DNA of 64,000 bases from assembly GCA_001695595.3 (NCBI GenBank), contig MBPM02000022.1, positions 310,001 to 374,000 of the forward strand. Reading direction: 5' to 3'. The translations under genes and the position numbers were made by a program. This stretch comes from Plasmopara viticola (taxonomy: Eukaryota > Oomycota > Peronosporomycetes > Peronosporales > Peronosporaceae). Numbering within the stretch: position 1 is the first letter of the stretch; the number at the start of each line of letters is the position of its first letter. Shown here in pieces: positions 42,081-54,878 of this stretch. Below the pieces are notes generated by a model. That model saw only the letters and a program-made list of their open reading frames with translations. It was not told the origin of the DNA and did no database searches.

Positions 42081-45000
42081 GGCTTTTCATTTGTGACGCA
42101 GTACCGAGCTTTTTAAACCATGTAAGATGTAATGAAGTAAGCCTGGTCATGTCGAAGGCAGAGCTCATGAAAAGTAGTTTTTTGCCAAAGTGTTATATAT
42201 TACAACGGGTCCTTCAAGCTCAGTGCCTTCTTAGTTTCGCCGCATCCCGTAGCGACAAAACGTTTATCTCTTTTCCAAGTCGTACGTTTACTAGTACGTT
42301 TAGTCTTTCTGGAATCCGAGCCATTTGAAGGCTAAGATGGTCATCTCGTCAACTTCAACTTAGCCTTCAAGAGAAAATCTGCTTCGCCCAATCAAAATGT
42401 TACCAAGGTAAAACTCAAGTAAATGCATAATGCTCAACTCTCAGCAGACGCGAACGCCGAGGACAGGGAACTGGTCAAACAAGACGATAAAAGGCGCAAG
42501 AACTTCAAATAGCTCATAAATTATGCTGACGAAAAGATGGTCTTTCGATCATTGACACATGAAGCACTGAGAAAGCTCGATCCCTCGATACAGTGAGAGA
42601 TAATTGTGTTGTTTTTGCTGCGATTAATAAACAAAGAAAGGTAGCTCCAAACCACTTCGACATGCGCTACCAGTTCTTTTGTGATCTAAAAAACTTATCC
42701 GCTAAGCTCTCAGAGCTGTATAGACACTTGAGATCTGACGACGATCAAGATCGAGCAGACAATTAAGTCGATTATCTGATCAAGCCTGAGATTCTTTGCA
42801 ATACGCGCTCTTTGGTCGAAAGCAAAAGGGAATCTAAGCACTTTCGAGCCCTGAACGTGGTGTTGACCTAAATCCTGATGAAGATTTCTCAGCATACATG
42901 GCGACTGAAAGTGTGGTCGCAGAGAAATTTGTCACAACACTTCATGTATGCGTCGAAAGCTTCAACAGCTGGAACAAACAGTAAACAAAACAAGTCGATG
43001 TAGCTGTGCTACAGGAACGTGTACGATGCCAATCAGATAAGTTAAAACACTATTTAAAAGCGTTCTTTAACGCAGCTATATCGCAATTTTAGCATGTGCA
43101 AAAAGCACCGCGAATAAAATCCTAAGCAAGGCCGATCACTATCCGAGCCGAGTCAATAAATTTTTGGACGCTAAATTTGTGTTCATCGCCTTGCATGATG
43201 GAGATCACGAGCTAGACTTAAGAGATCGGCTAATCTCACGTTAAGTAGCTGCTATCATCGCGATGGCCAGGACGCAGGCGATCAACTCTCGTATCCTTGT
43301 ACCAACGATTTTCAAGCTGAAGGACTTTAGAAGAAAGGAGTAAAATAAAGAATTCGAGCAAGAAGTCGGGGCAGCAAGGTTTGAAATATCTTCATTCGCA
43401 ATCAAGCTTTTGATGGAAAAGGTGGTTCGTAATGGGGGTATTCACTGGTTATGTACACAATTGGTGCTGACAGCCTGGCCGTGCCACACAAAATTTCATA
43501 AATGAGAGGTAGCTTAAAGGATCAGTAGAATCGCAACTACTATTTCTATACCACCCGAACATTGTTGACATGAGGGCCAATCTCCACATTAAGAATTGAG
43601 CCCAATTTTTACCTTCAAGACGAGGTCAGCTGAACATTTTGGGAATTAAGAGTACATTACCCGAGAGAAGAAGCTAAAAGCGAGGCAATGCGCGAAAATT
43701 CGCAAAAAAAACTTTTCCTGGATGATGATCATGACCAATGCGATCAGGTGCCTTGAGCATAAGATTTAGGCCGTGGCCGCTGCGACTAATGTAGAAAGCT
43801 ACAGCACCGATTATGGATCTGAAACTAATGAGGATCGAATGACCACGAATGGTTTTGTATCGGTGTTAGAACGATCCAGAGAGGCTAAATGCCGAAGCAT
43901 TTGGATAAATTTATGCAGAAGTAAGCCTTCATTCTAAGCATGGATTGCGAGACGCGCATGACTGAGCGATATTTTAGCAGTGATCACACTGTAGCTCACA
44001 CCACCATGACTAATATCATAATTGAAAGTGCTCGCAGTGTCAGCGCTGTACTAGAAAGAATATCTGACTTACTGATGTCTTTGTGTGTGTTAAATAGGGA
44101 GACCCGTGAAACAGATAGAGGCCTTTTAGCCTTGTTTGACAGTGTTACAAGATAATCAGTATACTACCCCAAAAGGCTGAGAAGGTATTAAAAACAGTTA
44201 TTTCTAAAAAAGTTATACCGCTGCTGTCGAAGGCAACAAATTCCTTAAGTGTAATGCGTGGGTCAAATCTGCTATGGCATTAGATGTAACGCCAACAAAA
44301 ATACGTGGATACTGGAAATGTTACTACTAAAAAGTGGGTAGGAGAATAACAACATAAAAACAGAATTACTCTTTGATACTAACATATTGGATGTCGTCTT
44401 TAATTGCAAGGCTAAGTACTACGTGGACAAAATACAATATTGGGTGTTTTGGTATCCAAGAAAGCATATAGGTGACGATGGAATGTACTTATATTATGAT
44501 TACGCTTACCGAAATTTTAAGCGTCCATGACTGGGTCGGCATAGCGACAGGGCATGACATGGTTCTAGTGAAAATTACATTAATTCGACCGCAATCTATT
44601 TGCAGCTAGCCGATAAAAGAGTGCGTTAAGCCAATAAGTTGTAAATAGCAAATAGTCGGTGATTGTTGCATGATGACGAATCTATCCGATCATATTACCA
44701 CTACGTACGTGATTATCGGTAACATTTAGGTCACGTGGAGAAAACTAAATCCCAACATTAAACAGTGCATGGTGTATCGGGACTACAAAGCCACAAACAG
44801 CAGTGTTCGTTCATTGTGTCGTACAGGCTCTTATTTATTAAATGTAGTACGCATAGCGTAAATGTCCACGAACTTCTCTGAATAGATGGTTACATAACAT
44901 TTCAGGTCAAACAAGGTATGCCGAAAGAGGCTAGCAAATTAGCGCATGCTCACTTGTCGCTTACACAATATCGCGAGCTACGGCACATCTATTTAGATTG

Positions 45001-46934
45001 GCTACCGTCGTCATAGTATTTGAAAATGACTGAATGGTATTGGCTTTATGACGGTAGATCATTTAAGTTGCATTCGCTCGTCGTACTTTGACCAAGATAA
45101 GCTAAACCACAGTAGGGTTAAGGAGGATGTCTTGGACTTTGCACAGATTTTTGACGTACGCTTTGCGTTATTGTAATACGAATAGTACAGAAAGACTATT
45201 ATAGAAGACTCAAAAATCGGGTCTCTTTCTTGTTCCTATGGTCATTGAAGGCCTTGAAGTGTTATATAAAGAGGACAAGGTTGTGAGGACGAATGTAGTA
45301 AGTATGTCTCCGCGAAAGACCTTATGACTCCCACTTGTCCCGAAAGGATCAATTTCGTCTGCGAATTAATGCAGTCTTACGTAGACTTTTTATTGATCAA
45401 CTTTGCGTGCAGTGCAATTTCTGAGTAAAAAAATTATAGCGGATTCTAGGCACTAACACTTTTAGAGGCAGAATATCACAGTCTGCTAATTGTATTTGGA
45501 ATGCTCGCTAATGTGGGCAAGAAAAGCTCAATCGTCTGGAATGAGACCGGCCTGGTTATTATGCACATACGTGGATAGATCAAGTACGATGCACCTGAAC
45601 TGGCCCCGCTCCAACAACATGTTTAAAACAGCCTAGGGATTGGGTAATGCGTGAATATTAAATAAAACATGAGTGAAGTCAACTCGTCGACTGGTAAGAT
45701 AGTGCATTATAACGGTTTCAATACTAAGCTTTTATTTTAATCAACTAGATCTGATCTCCACTATTTTGCGTCGAGAGCTAAATTTTTCATAAGTAACGAT
45801 CATATAGCATTCATGGCTTCGGCAGCCAAATCGCGCCCTTGACGACATAGTTTCTCGAATGCCCTACAGACGCAGTATATACCGTAAAAATAGGGACTTC
45901 GATTCCGCGATAGTAACAGTCGATAACAGGTCGAAAGCAGAAAGTTTGGCAGGCTTAGTGTAAATGAAGATTGGCCGTATAGTAAGATCGCGAATGCCTA
46001 CAAATTTAACGAGAATAGACGGTTTTTAGATTGCCGACGAGCGTGATCTGATTATATAACTAATAATTTCTGAAGACATCCTTACAAATATGTATTGTGT
46101 CATCTGGGAAAACGGGCATTTAAAATAAAATTAAAGCATTAGTAGACCAGAAAATATATTAATCAAAGTGGCTGATTTAGAAGGGTACACTACAATTTAT
46201 GGACTGTGAGACCACGTTCTCATAAGAAGACTGTATAGTGTTTGGTACGAGTTGATCCACTTACTTAAACTTAAGTCGACAAGGCGAGACGTAAAACTTT
46301 CAACATCAAAATGGCGCATGATCGCACAGAATTATTTGGTACATAGAAATGACGCTTTATCTTTCCTAAATGCGACAGTACCGTTTCAAGCACTAGTAAA
46401 AGGCTAAACAGAGATCGGCATAATGAGTAATTGAAGTTTTACAACATCACAACGGGTGATCAGGTAGAGCTCGAAGATAGAAATATGCCCGATAGCACAC
46501 AAAATGACACAAAAAAATTTGGTTTGATAAATAATGGATCATCTTTTGGTCCAACTTAAGATCTTTGGAGCGAGATCGTTTCTCATCGTACCTGATTCTA
46601 GGATAAGGCTCGTGAACGTCTACTCCGACCTACCAACAGTAATGCTAATATATTGCGAAGGGGATCGGACACATTTGACAGCCTGAGAATAGCTGCAGGC
46701 AAAATTTTAAATTATTATACAAAAGAATGTGGCCTGCTCATGTTCCAGACGCCGTACAATCTTTAATGGTCTTACCTTTTTGTAAAATTGTATTCATTTC
46801 AGTGACGCTAAGCGCTACAAGTATAATACTGCTGTCCCGTTCAATTAATTCGCTGCGATGAATTATTGCTTAGTGCGGAAATCTCCAAGCCATTAAAATT
46901 CGCGCTGTAGCTTTCTCCACTTAACTCACTTGAG
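42081..46934. other. No gene recognised; scattered broken frames
   Basis: Plus-strand scraps with protein-like composition occur but do not join into a recognisable protein: MRYQFFCDLKNLSAKLSELY (42660-42720), RFEISSFAIKLLMEKVVRNG (43380-43440), TNIIIESARSVSAVLERISD (43940-44155 frame), FNCKAKYYVDKIQYWVFWYP (44400-44460) and VPMVIEGLEVLYKEDKVVRT (45235-45295). These may be pieces of one decayed long coding sequence on the plus strand. I cannot name its family. Confidence 0.35.
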
Positions 46935-48209
46935 ATGGCTACATTTACTATATCAAACTGGTATATTTCAAGAACTTTTCCTCATTCGATGCCTGCTTGT
47001 TTATTGACAGCCTTCGCTTTGCTTTTGACAACCGAGCTCGGTATTTATCGGGAATTTTTACCGGAAATCTTCTTTGTTTTGGATAGACGAACAAGCGATT
47101 GCAAGGACATATGCCTGCGTCCTAGCTCAACCGCCACGGCAGTAGCGACTTTGCGGGTTAAAGCGAGATTTGTTGGTGTGAACCTTTCAGATTATGACTC
47201 ATAAGTAGCAAGTTGATGAGCCCACGTCCATGTTCGATCTCTCTGTTACTCGACTCACATAGAGCAGCAAAAGGCATCCATTGTTGCTCTTTCTTTTTCT
47301 TCAAGAAGAGTTTCATGACTGCATTTGACAGCGTCTACAGATTGGACTTTTAAGCGTTTAGCATTGGCTAGAAAAATTTCTGCATATTTGCCGCATCATT
47401 CACATAAGCTTAAAGCATCACTGTACTAGAATAATCACTTCGAAGCTGCATTGACTTGGGGTCGCTCAACTCGTCGAATGCTGAATTTACTCGAACAGTC
47501 CACAGACAGACCGCACAGCCTGCTTCTAAGTCAAAGCCATCACGGACTCAGTCGAAAAAATAAATGCTCCACAGGCCGGACCAGTTCTTTCCTTGATTGA
47601 CAACGCGCTTGAGACTGTATGACCCTGGAGCTGTGGTTGTTACCTTGTTAATATAGCGCTGCGGCGATTCGCTCGTATCCAATCACGGTGGCTGGGGAAG
47701 CTTTACTACTCCCATTCTTATCTAGATAAGATGTTTACTTAAATTTGTGAGTGTCGCGAAGCCTTTCTTTATATCTTGTCCGAAATAATCAAAGCAAGTC
47801 TTAGAACGAAGTCGTGAATAGCTGGGTGTCTCTTTTGTATTTAAAAGTCGACGGTGCACGCATGTCAACGCTTTTTCAGGATCCATGGAACGGTGCTCAT
47901 CTTACCAGCCTCAGCTATCAAGTGGTGAAATTTTAGCTTCCAGCAATACGTTATTACCCCTTTTAAAACACATTTTTCGTGCCTGTCTATATTTATAGCT
48001 GTTTAGTGCAATTGCATGCTTGCCTGGCTGATGACGTTCAGCTGAAGTTTTACAAAGTTTCGTAAGACACACAAGCTGACAGCAGAGATTTCAGAGTTTA
48101 GCGCTAAGAGTGCTCCCAAATGTCGTGACACACTTAAATGAAAGGATGTGGTCCCGTTAACGATGCGAAAATTGCATTGTTAGATGCAAGGCAAACCATT
48201 GACAGCTTG
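46935..48209. other. No gene recognised; one 89-codon frame
   Basis: The frame 46935-47204 has a hydrophobic stretch (PACLLTAFALLLTTELGIY) but lies 18 residues from its Met and has no promoter motif close by; it could be chance or a degenerate secreted protein. The rest holds only short frames. Confidence 0.3.
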
Positions 48210-48345
48210 TCATCCACAATCAGGCGCTACAATTTCCATGCAGTGCGATTCGTACTCAAGATAATTTGACTGATCAGTCATCCACAATCAGGCGCTACAA
48301 CTCTCATGCAGTGCAATTCGTCCTCAAGATTATTTGACTGACCAT
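48210..48345 (+). repeat. Two-unit 68-bp tandem repeat
   Basis: Units begin at 48210 and 48278 with TCATCCACAATCAGGCGCTA and end with CAAGAT-ATTTGACTGA. They differ at only a few positions, so the duplication is young compared with its surroundings. Confidence 0.9.
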
Positions 48346-50176
48346 TCTTTCAAAGTTGATCAGCTGAGGACATCAGTAAGCACGTTTTTATCAATCAAAA
48401 CAGCAATTGCAAGACACAACATTTAAGTGCAAATATCCATACGAGACAGCGTGTACACAACAATGTCTGGATGCACTAAAGCACAAAGCTTCGCTAGTAC
48501 TGGTAAGCTCTGTAAAGAGTTGACGTGTGCGCTAAGTTTTATACTAAAAAGTCTCACAATTTCTTACGTACTTGCTCGCCCACTTGTATAAGTTGGGCCA
48601 CCAAATTGTAGCAAAAATCAAATTTTTTTATAGGTCTAACTTGACACTTGTTTAACGACTGCATTCCTTCAAAAGTGTACTATGTTTCTATTTTTTGATG
48701 CTGAAGATAATGACTCGGGCTGGATTTTTCTTTAATTTGCCATCTAAGAATAAACTCACTTAATTGCGATCACCGTCGAGGGTTTGACCACTCCACGAAG
48801 TCATCTTTTATCTTGAGCGTCAATTAGAATCCCATCACTCATGATTTGCATGTGTTAGGTACGTCTGACAAATTGATTTGTTTATAAACATTTGACTCGA
48901 CTAGTATGAGCCAATTTATGGTTACTTTGGTCACAGCAAGTGATTAAATGGGACATTTCTCTTAGGTAAATCTAAGCCGCCTGTATTATGCGAGATGACA
49001 AGCCCATCATCCGCATTAATATTAAGCAATGCGCAGTTCAGGGCGTACTTTGAGGTGTTTCAAAAGACGTCAACTGGCTCATTCGTCAGAGCCGCAAATA
49101 GTGTCTGCAAATATGTAACGGCGTTAAGAAAACCAGCGTGTGTCACATATACCAGTGGTACACCCTATCAGGTAGTATAAGTCATGTAATGGGTCGAAAC
49201 TAATATGAAGGCAGCACTTAGTACTGAAAAGCTTGTATAAAGAGGTGAATGTTCGTATGACCGCATGGTAGAAAAAATTACCACGCTAGTACGACAATAA
49301 CCCTACAAGAGCCTTATCTAAAAGCTAAAACATTAAGTTAGTAATATGGTGAATTTAGAGCTATAATAGACCACAGTTGTAAGGCCAACACTTTTAAACA
49401 GGTAGATAGTGATTTGCAGCTTGTTTTCGCTGTTAGAATCAACGAGGCCAGACATGAACTTACGCTTTCTTCATACGAGTAGCTACAATAGGCTTGCTGC
49501 TCTTGGTAGTGCCTAACAAAAAATGCACTTAGGTCGTAAAAACTAATCCATGAGAGATTGGAGCAATTTGTTTGTTTGCCTTAGGTAACGCAAAACAAAC
49601 TAAGAAATCTAACTTCCTGCTGGACCCCGTGGGCTTGCAAATTTGTCTGTACAAGAACCTGATGCGGTCGGTACGCACCTGGAGGCATTTCTATCCATGT
49701 GAGCGCCCATTTGGGTCACATTAGCAAAAGATGTGCTCCGATGACACCGGCGCCAAGGGAAGGACCTCCCTTAGCCGAAGCCGCTCAGAGTGAGTTTGGA
49801 AATTATTACTGAGAAGGAAGGATACAATTTTTGCTTTGCGTCAGATGGGCCGAAATGGTCACTATGCTGTATATTGAGCAGGAGAGGAAGCCTTTAGGCA
49901 GCTTGAAGCTTGGTAGGAGATCATACAAATAGATTTTCACGTTCAATAATGGCATACATGAGCCAAAGCATCAGCTGATGTCGAACATGTTGCCGCCTTA
50001 TCATGCGTACTGTAAAAAAGTCCCTCTTCCTTGCTACCCATCAGGATATGAAGAATACGGTGGCCTTTGTAGAAGTTATGAGCTCTGCTGGTTGAAATGT
50101 CACGCAGCTCTCACTTTAAGAAGGTTGTTGTCACTGTCCTTTTGACAAACTGCGAACGGATCCAGCCTGAACGGAG
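48346..50176. other. No gene recognised
   Basis: Short frames only (for example 48995-49180, 61 codons). No repeat family of the window is recognised here. Confidence 0.4.
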
Positions 50177-50440
50177 GTGTTCCTTGTACATTCTGTCTCT
50201 TTTGAGGAGGCCGCAAACAATCAGTGCCAAGTCCAACTTTTAGGCAGCATGGATGGAACTAGGCTTACAGGTCCAGGATCTATCGGAAGATCTGGTCTCT
50301 ACGAGTCTCATCGATGTCGATGTCGAGCAGTAAGTCCTGAAAGCTGCGAGAGCATTCGTCGATGCCTCATATGTAGTGATAAGGAACATATTTTGCTGAC
50401 GTGTCCACAGCACGGAAGTCGTCATGGCTCAAGGTACTAA
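50177..50440 (+). pseudogene. Possible retroelement zinc-knuckle relic
   Basis: An 87-codon frame containing RCLICSDKEHILLTCP, which fits CX2CX4HX4C, the zinc knuckle of retroelement gag or ORF1 proteins. Upstream and downstream frames are broken and no RT or protease is seen nearby. A chance match cannot be excluded. Confidence 0.35.
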
Positions 50441-53098
50441 CATATAATCGTGTGGTGTGCCACGAGAAATGACACCACCCAGTTAAGCTTCAAACGGACA
50501 GTAAAACAACGCAAGACGGTCTGCTAAGACACCTGGGGGATTTTTAATCCTTAGGAGAAACGAATGGTTGACATGGCTTATCACCGAAGAATTCGTGCAC
50601 AAAAGCACAGACTATGCGTGAACACCTGGGTCAAGGCAATTCTAGAAAACAATGGTCGGTCCTCGTGAGCTCGAGGGCAAACTTACGCTCAACGCTCTAG
50701 TTTCCAAAAAAGTCAGCATATGCTGGGACCCTACGAGCACACGAACGTGACATTGTAGCTGCTCGTTACATCAAGTAGGATTTCTGTGGATCTCTATGGA
50801 GACTATCCAACTTTGATAGCGTCGAATCACGTTTCCTTTTGAAGTCAAATGCGAGGTATGACCTTATTCGGTATTTGGCGTGGCTGAATACTACGAATGT
50901 TTGTTTAAGTAGAGATCGTAAACCTCAAATGTCGCCGAACGAATCTTTGATGAATCATTAACTCACCCCTACTCAAGATCAGAAGTGCTGTTAGTGCGTC
51001 AACGTATGGACATTGCCATGTCAGAAATGAACATTAATGGCGCCGAGGATAGGGTTCGAAAGCGTGGAGTTGTACGTAAGCCACCGAGCAAAACCGAAAG
51101 CAACTATTATCGCTGCATGACGGTGATAACAAGGTGGGTGTTGAGCTAAGGCAAAACATAGCACTGCGGGTGAAATGACACCTTAAGCACTAAGAAATGC
51201 TCGTAAGACACAGCACTCGCTGTATGTCATGAGATAAATGGTGACGTCAAGAGAAGAAAAAATGGGCGAGGCTCTACCATGGTACGCGGAGCTGTGCGCT
51301 ACACACTAAAGAGTGCTCGGGGAAATCAGCGCTTTTACATTGCCGTAGGCCACGTTGTTGGCTCTCAGCTAAAGCATTAAAAGCGAGGCAACGTTGATGC
51401 ACGTGAATGGGCACGTTAGTTACCGAGAAATACTCTCAAATAGCAGTGCTCGCTGCGCGCCACATGAGCCAAGGTATCAAGGGCGCGGCATTTACGGTGC
51501 ACGCGAAGTGGCAAAAAACGCATTGAGTTCGAGAGCAAAGACGTTGCTCGTAAAGCTTGAGGTTTGTCACGCGCTCCAGCTACCTGGCAGCACGAATTAT
51601 TGTAAATGCAGCCGCCTCTTCAGGCTCATAGAAGCCAGAAATACATCTAACGAGTGCGAACCGCTCGTCCAAAAGATACTAAAAGGTGGTTCTATACATT
51701 CCGAGACCTTCGCGAGGGCTCAAATACCACGTGGACGTGGGTTTTACTACAAGTGCTGCCATGTGTGACAGAGTCACACCCCTCCGGCGTGCAGGAAGTT
51801 TTTAAATATTTTAGCGAACGACCATTTACTATTTCGGTCTTAAATAATTGACGTGTGCTGTTTAAAGACTTACCAGTTCAATAAGCTGTACATCCTATTC
51901 TCATTTTATGCGTATGGACTCAAATTAACTTTGTAGTGATACGTATCCTTCATATTACCTCAGTCTGCATATCGTATTATTTTGAGGCTCCCTTTAACCT
52001 TTTACCAGCTCTATGTAGGGGCTCGCTCCATTCTGGACATGGAAAATGTAATAACTGTGCCATCTCTCCGTCAATCTGCATGAAGGTAAGTGTCACTACG
52101 TGCTATGATCGACATTTAAGCTACCTTTAAGCAGGTCTTTCTTTGCGAGACGGTAAAAGCCACCATTGTTTTGTGGCTCAATTTTAGAAGGAAAGTTTAT
52201 TAGCTACACATTTGGAGAAGACCCTCCAAGAAATATTTTTAACATGAATACATAAAAATGGATTGACGCGTTTTAAGTTGCTGATAGGGCGGCATATCAT
52301 TTCGTTAAAAAATGCTCTTTGCTTATTTATCTGTAATAATATATCTACACCAAATTTACACCAACTCAGCATCGCGCTCCTATATACATCACAAGCTTGT
52401 CCGATTTATAGTTGGTTATGCACGCCGAATACTTTTGTCTGTTTTATCCCAGAGACGGACACTACGAAAAAGGAAAAAGGAATGGAGCATGAGGGGTATT
52501 TGTTTGACGATTAGATATCAGCAAATTAAGGCAGTGAGATCCTATTTTGTGACATTTTGGGATGGTCTAATTGTGAAGAATAGCGCTGCGCTTACCTATG
52601 TCAAATCATCAAGGCGGACGTGAAACTGGCTGAGGTTTCTAATACAGCGCAGATAAGAATCTTGAATTCTCCCAGTAATAGTAGCCTTAAACCGTACCTA
52701 CTGAGATCCGTGGTCTGTGGCAATGCCCTGTTTATCCACCTGCGTGTGCTGCACATCTACCTTATGGCCCTTTTCCTTAAGTATCGCATTTCTTTTCATC
52801 ATCAACGAGCTATCATGAACAGCTTGTGCTGCATCAAAGCCAGCAACATACTCGAGCCTTACGACATCTTGAGACTTGTAGTTTAGAGGAGCTCATTAAG
52901 ACGAGTTTCATGTAAAATAAATAAGCATGGACGATGCCTTTGTTGTATTTTTTTCTAAATGAAAGGGTTCTCGTAAATTACGTATGTAAAGTACGAGAGA
53001 GTCGTACTTACTGCAGTACGTACATGTCACGATACGGAACGCAGATGGTTGATTCAGGTCCAGATGATCCAGAGCAAAGCTGGCTTGATGATCGCTTA
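50441..53098. other. No gene recognised upstream of the elicitor gene
   Basis: Frames of 83-124 codons at 51394-51768, 52312-52623 and 52620-52886 have no recognisable domain. A loosely repeated stretch (GCTCGCTG..., near 51215 and 51450) hints at an old local duplication. Nothing firmer. Confidence 0.4.
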
Positions 53099-53105
53099 TC
53101 ATTCC
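53099..53105 (+). promoter_or_regulatory. Initiator of the transglutaminase elicitor gene
   Basis: TCATTCC, the oomycete Inr consensus, 46 nt before the ATG at 53145. It lies after the more upstream in-frame ATG at 53049, so it favours the downstream start. Confidence 0.6.
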
Positions 53106-53144
53106 TACTTCTCCTCGCGCTCAGAGAGGTTACTTCATCTCTCA

Positions 53145-54878
53145 ATGTCGGTCTCGACAACGATCTCCTCGCCAAGAATTAAGAATCTCGTCTATAGTGG
53201 CGTGATAGCCGTTGCTCTGCAGCTTCAGCTAGTCACTGCTGGGTCCCTTTACTACGGACCATACACCGTATCCGGCACGGATGGCAAGATCTCGGACGCT
53301 GCGCCATTTTACGGGGGCGAGACTGATGACGCGAATTACGCCATTGAAGTAGAGGATGACCCGACGTTACCGGACATTTCGACCATTTCGAGAGCACCAG
53401 TCAAGTATATACACTTGCTGGCCAATAAGTCGAGAGCCCCTGCGGAGCCTTTGTACTCGAAAGTGGGCACGATCATCCTTGCTGAGGACACACCTGGGCC
53501 CAATGACGACCACGATGCGTACACTACGTGGATCACTTCATGGCAAGACACCAACGCACTGTCAACGAGCAATAATGCGCTACAAGGTGTCGAGCAGGAA
53601 GATCGTCGTCTAGAAGATAATTCGAATCGAAATATCGCTCAGCTGGAGGCCCATTATGGCACAAAGCTAGAGATGACACTGTCGAAGCTTCCCTCAATCG
53701 GAGTCTTCAGTCCGTCACCGTGGGCTGGTCCTTTCTGGCCCACGTTTGAAGACAGTATCAACATTAAGTGGAAAAAGGGACATCCTAGTCCGACGGAAAA
53801 GTACGCACTGGCCTTTGGTCTCAATGCCACCGCGCTCATGAACAATGTGTCGCGTCGCCATGGGATTGACTCGCAAACGAAACGGCCAAGATGTCGGCAT
53901 GACAAGACGTGCAAACTCCTTCATAACCACAGCGAGTGTGCCATCCGAGCCGGGCAACATGAAGGGTACTGTATCCCCATCTGGTTTGGCATTTGTCATG
54001 CGTGGGCCCCGGCTTCGATCCTCGAACCCGAACCCAGATGTCCTGTAACACACAATGGCGTAACCTTCCAACCACTGGACCTGAAAGGTCTCATCACGAC
54101 GGTGTACGCAGGTTCAAACGTGACGACGCTATTCACTGGCGTTCGGTACAAAGGACTGACGAATGAAACCGACGAATTTGGCCGGTACACGAACGCCGCG
54201 CAGCGAGACTTGAATCCGGGGTACTTTCACATTGCGATGACGAACCTTATAGGGAGACTGAACGCCACGTTCATTGTTGACGTCGACTCTTCTTCCGAAG
54301 TATGGAATCAACCAGCACGTGGCTACAAGGTCTTTGAGCAGACCGCCATGTCGCTTGAGAAAGCTGCGCAGACGTTCTACGGCCTTGCCACGTACCCGTG
54401 GAACGCCGCGGCCAAGAGCATCGTGTACATCAAGTCGCGTCTTTCGTGGATTGCCGAGACGTACACAGATGGTGGCCTCGTGTCCAATGGCCAGATTAAC
54501 AACTTTACAACGGGCAAGTACTATCACTATATTCTAGAACTTGACGATGCTGGTGTCATTATCGGTGGCGAGTGGGTCTACAATTCGACTCGAAACCATC
54601 CTGACTTTCTGTGGATACCAAAAGCGCGACCAAACAATTCCGTCGTGACAGGCATTGGGCTCAGCTACGCAAACGTGAGTATGCTAGTCAATGCATCGGC
54701 CGCATGCATTCCCGTTGTTCCGTCGGTCAGCCCGGAACCGCCTAGCGTGGATGACTTTAGCGATCTATCTATAGACTTTTCTACGGATCTATCTACAGAA
54801 GCACCACTAGAGACGTCGCCAGTTACGGAAACTGATGATACAACGTTAGCGGGTACCGACGGCTTTCAACGCAATTAA
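53145..54878 (+). CDS. Secreted transglutaminase elicitor (Pep-13 / GP42 family)
   Basis: A 577-residue protein of the oomycete transglutaminase elicitor family, calcium-dependent wall enzymes that cross-link glutamine and lysine side chains and are recognised by plants. The start at 53145 was chosen over 53049 because it gives a signal peptide (hydrophobic YSGVIAVALQLQLVTAG at about 17-33) and lies 40 nt after an Inr. Landmarks: LSKLPSIGVFSPSPWAGPFW (180-199), a Cys-rich part with CRHDKTCKLLHNHSEC (about 250-265), GYCIPIWFGICHAW (with Cys284, the probable active-site Cys), then the Pep-13 surface segment VWNQPARGYKVFEQTAM at 386-402, followed by IIGGEWV and HPDFLWIP. The C-terminal 50 residues are acidic and rich in Ser, Thr and Pro, a likely linker or wall tether. 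Several N-glycosylation sequons. Intact, single exon. Active-site choice is inference. Confidence 0.95.
   Translation: MSVSTTISSPRIKNLVYSGVIAVALQLQLVTAGSLYYGPYTVSGTDGKISDAAPFYGGETDDANYAIEVEDDPTLPDISTISRAPVKYIHLLANKSRAPAEPLYSKVGTIILAEDTPGPNDDHDAYTTWITSWQDTNALSTSNNALQGVEQEDRRLEDNSNRNIAQLEAHYGTKLEMTLSKLPSIGVFSPSPWAGPFWPTFEDSINIKWKKGHPSPTEKYALAFGLNATALMNNVSRRHGIDSQTKRPRCRHDKTCKLLHNHSECAIRAGQHEGYCIPIWFGICHAWAPASILEPEPRCPVTHNGVTFQPLDLKGLITTVYAGSNVTTLFTGVRYKGLTNETDEFGRYTNAAQRDLNPGYFHIAMTNLIGRLNATFIVDVDSSSEVWNQPARGYKVFEQTAMSLEKAAQTFYGLATYPWNAAAKSIVYIKSRLSWIAETYTDGGLVSNGQINNFTTGKYYHYILELDDAGVIIGGEWVYNSTRNHPDFLWIPKARPNNSVVTGIGLSYANVSMLVNASAACIPVVPSVSPEPPSVDDFSDLSIDFSTDLSTEAPLETSPVTETDDTTLAGTDGFQRN

Noticed and set aside
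46935..47204. Small secreted protein
   Set aside because: The hydrophobic stretch is too far from the Met and charged residues are poorly placed; no promoter or homolog supports it.
53049..53144. Upstream in-frame ATG of the elicitor gene (609-residue form)
   Set aside because: It precedes the Inr at 53099-53105, and the extra 32 residues hide the signal peptide.
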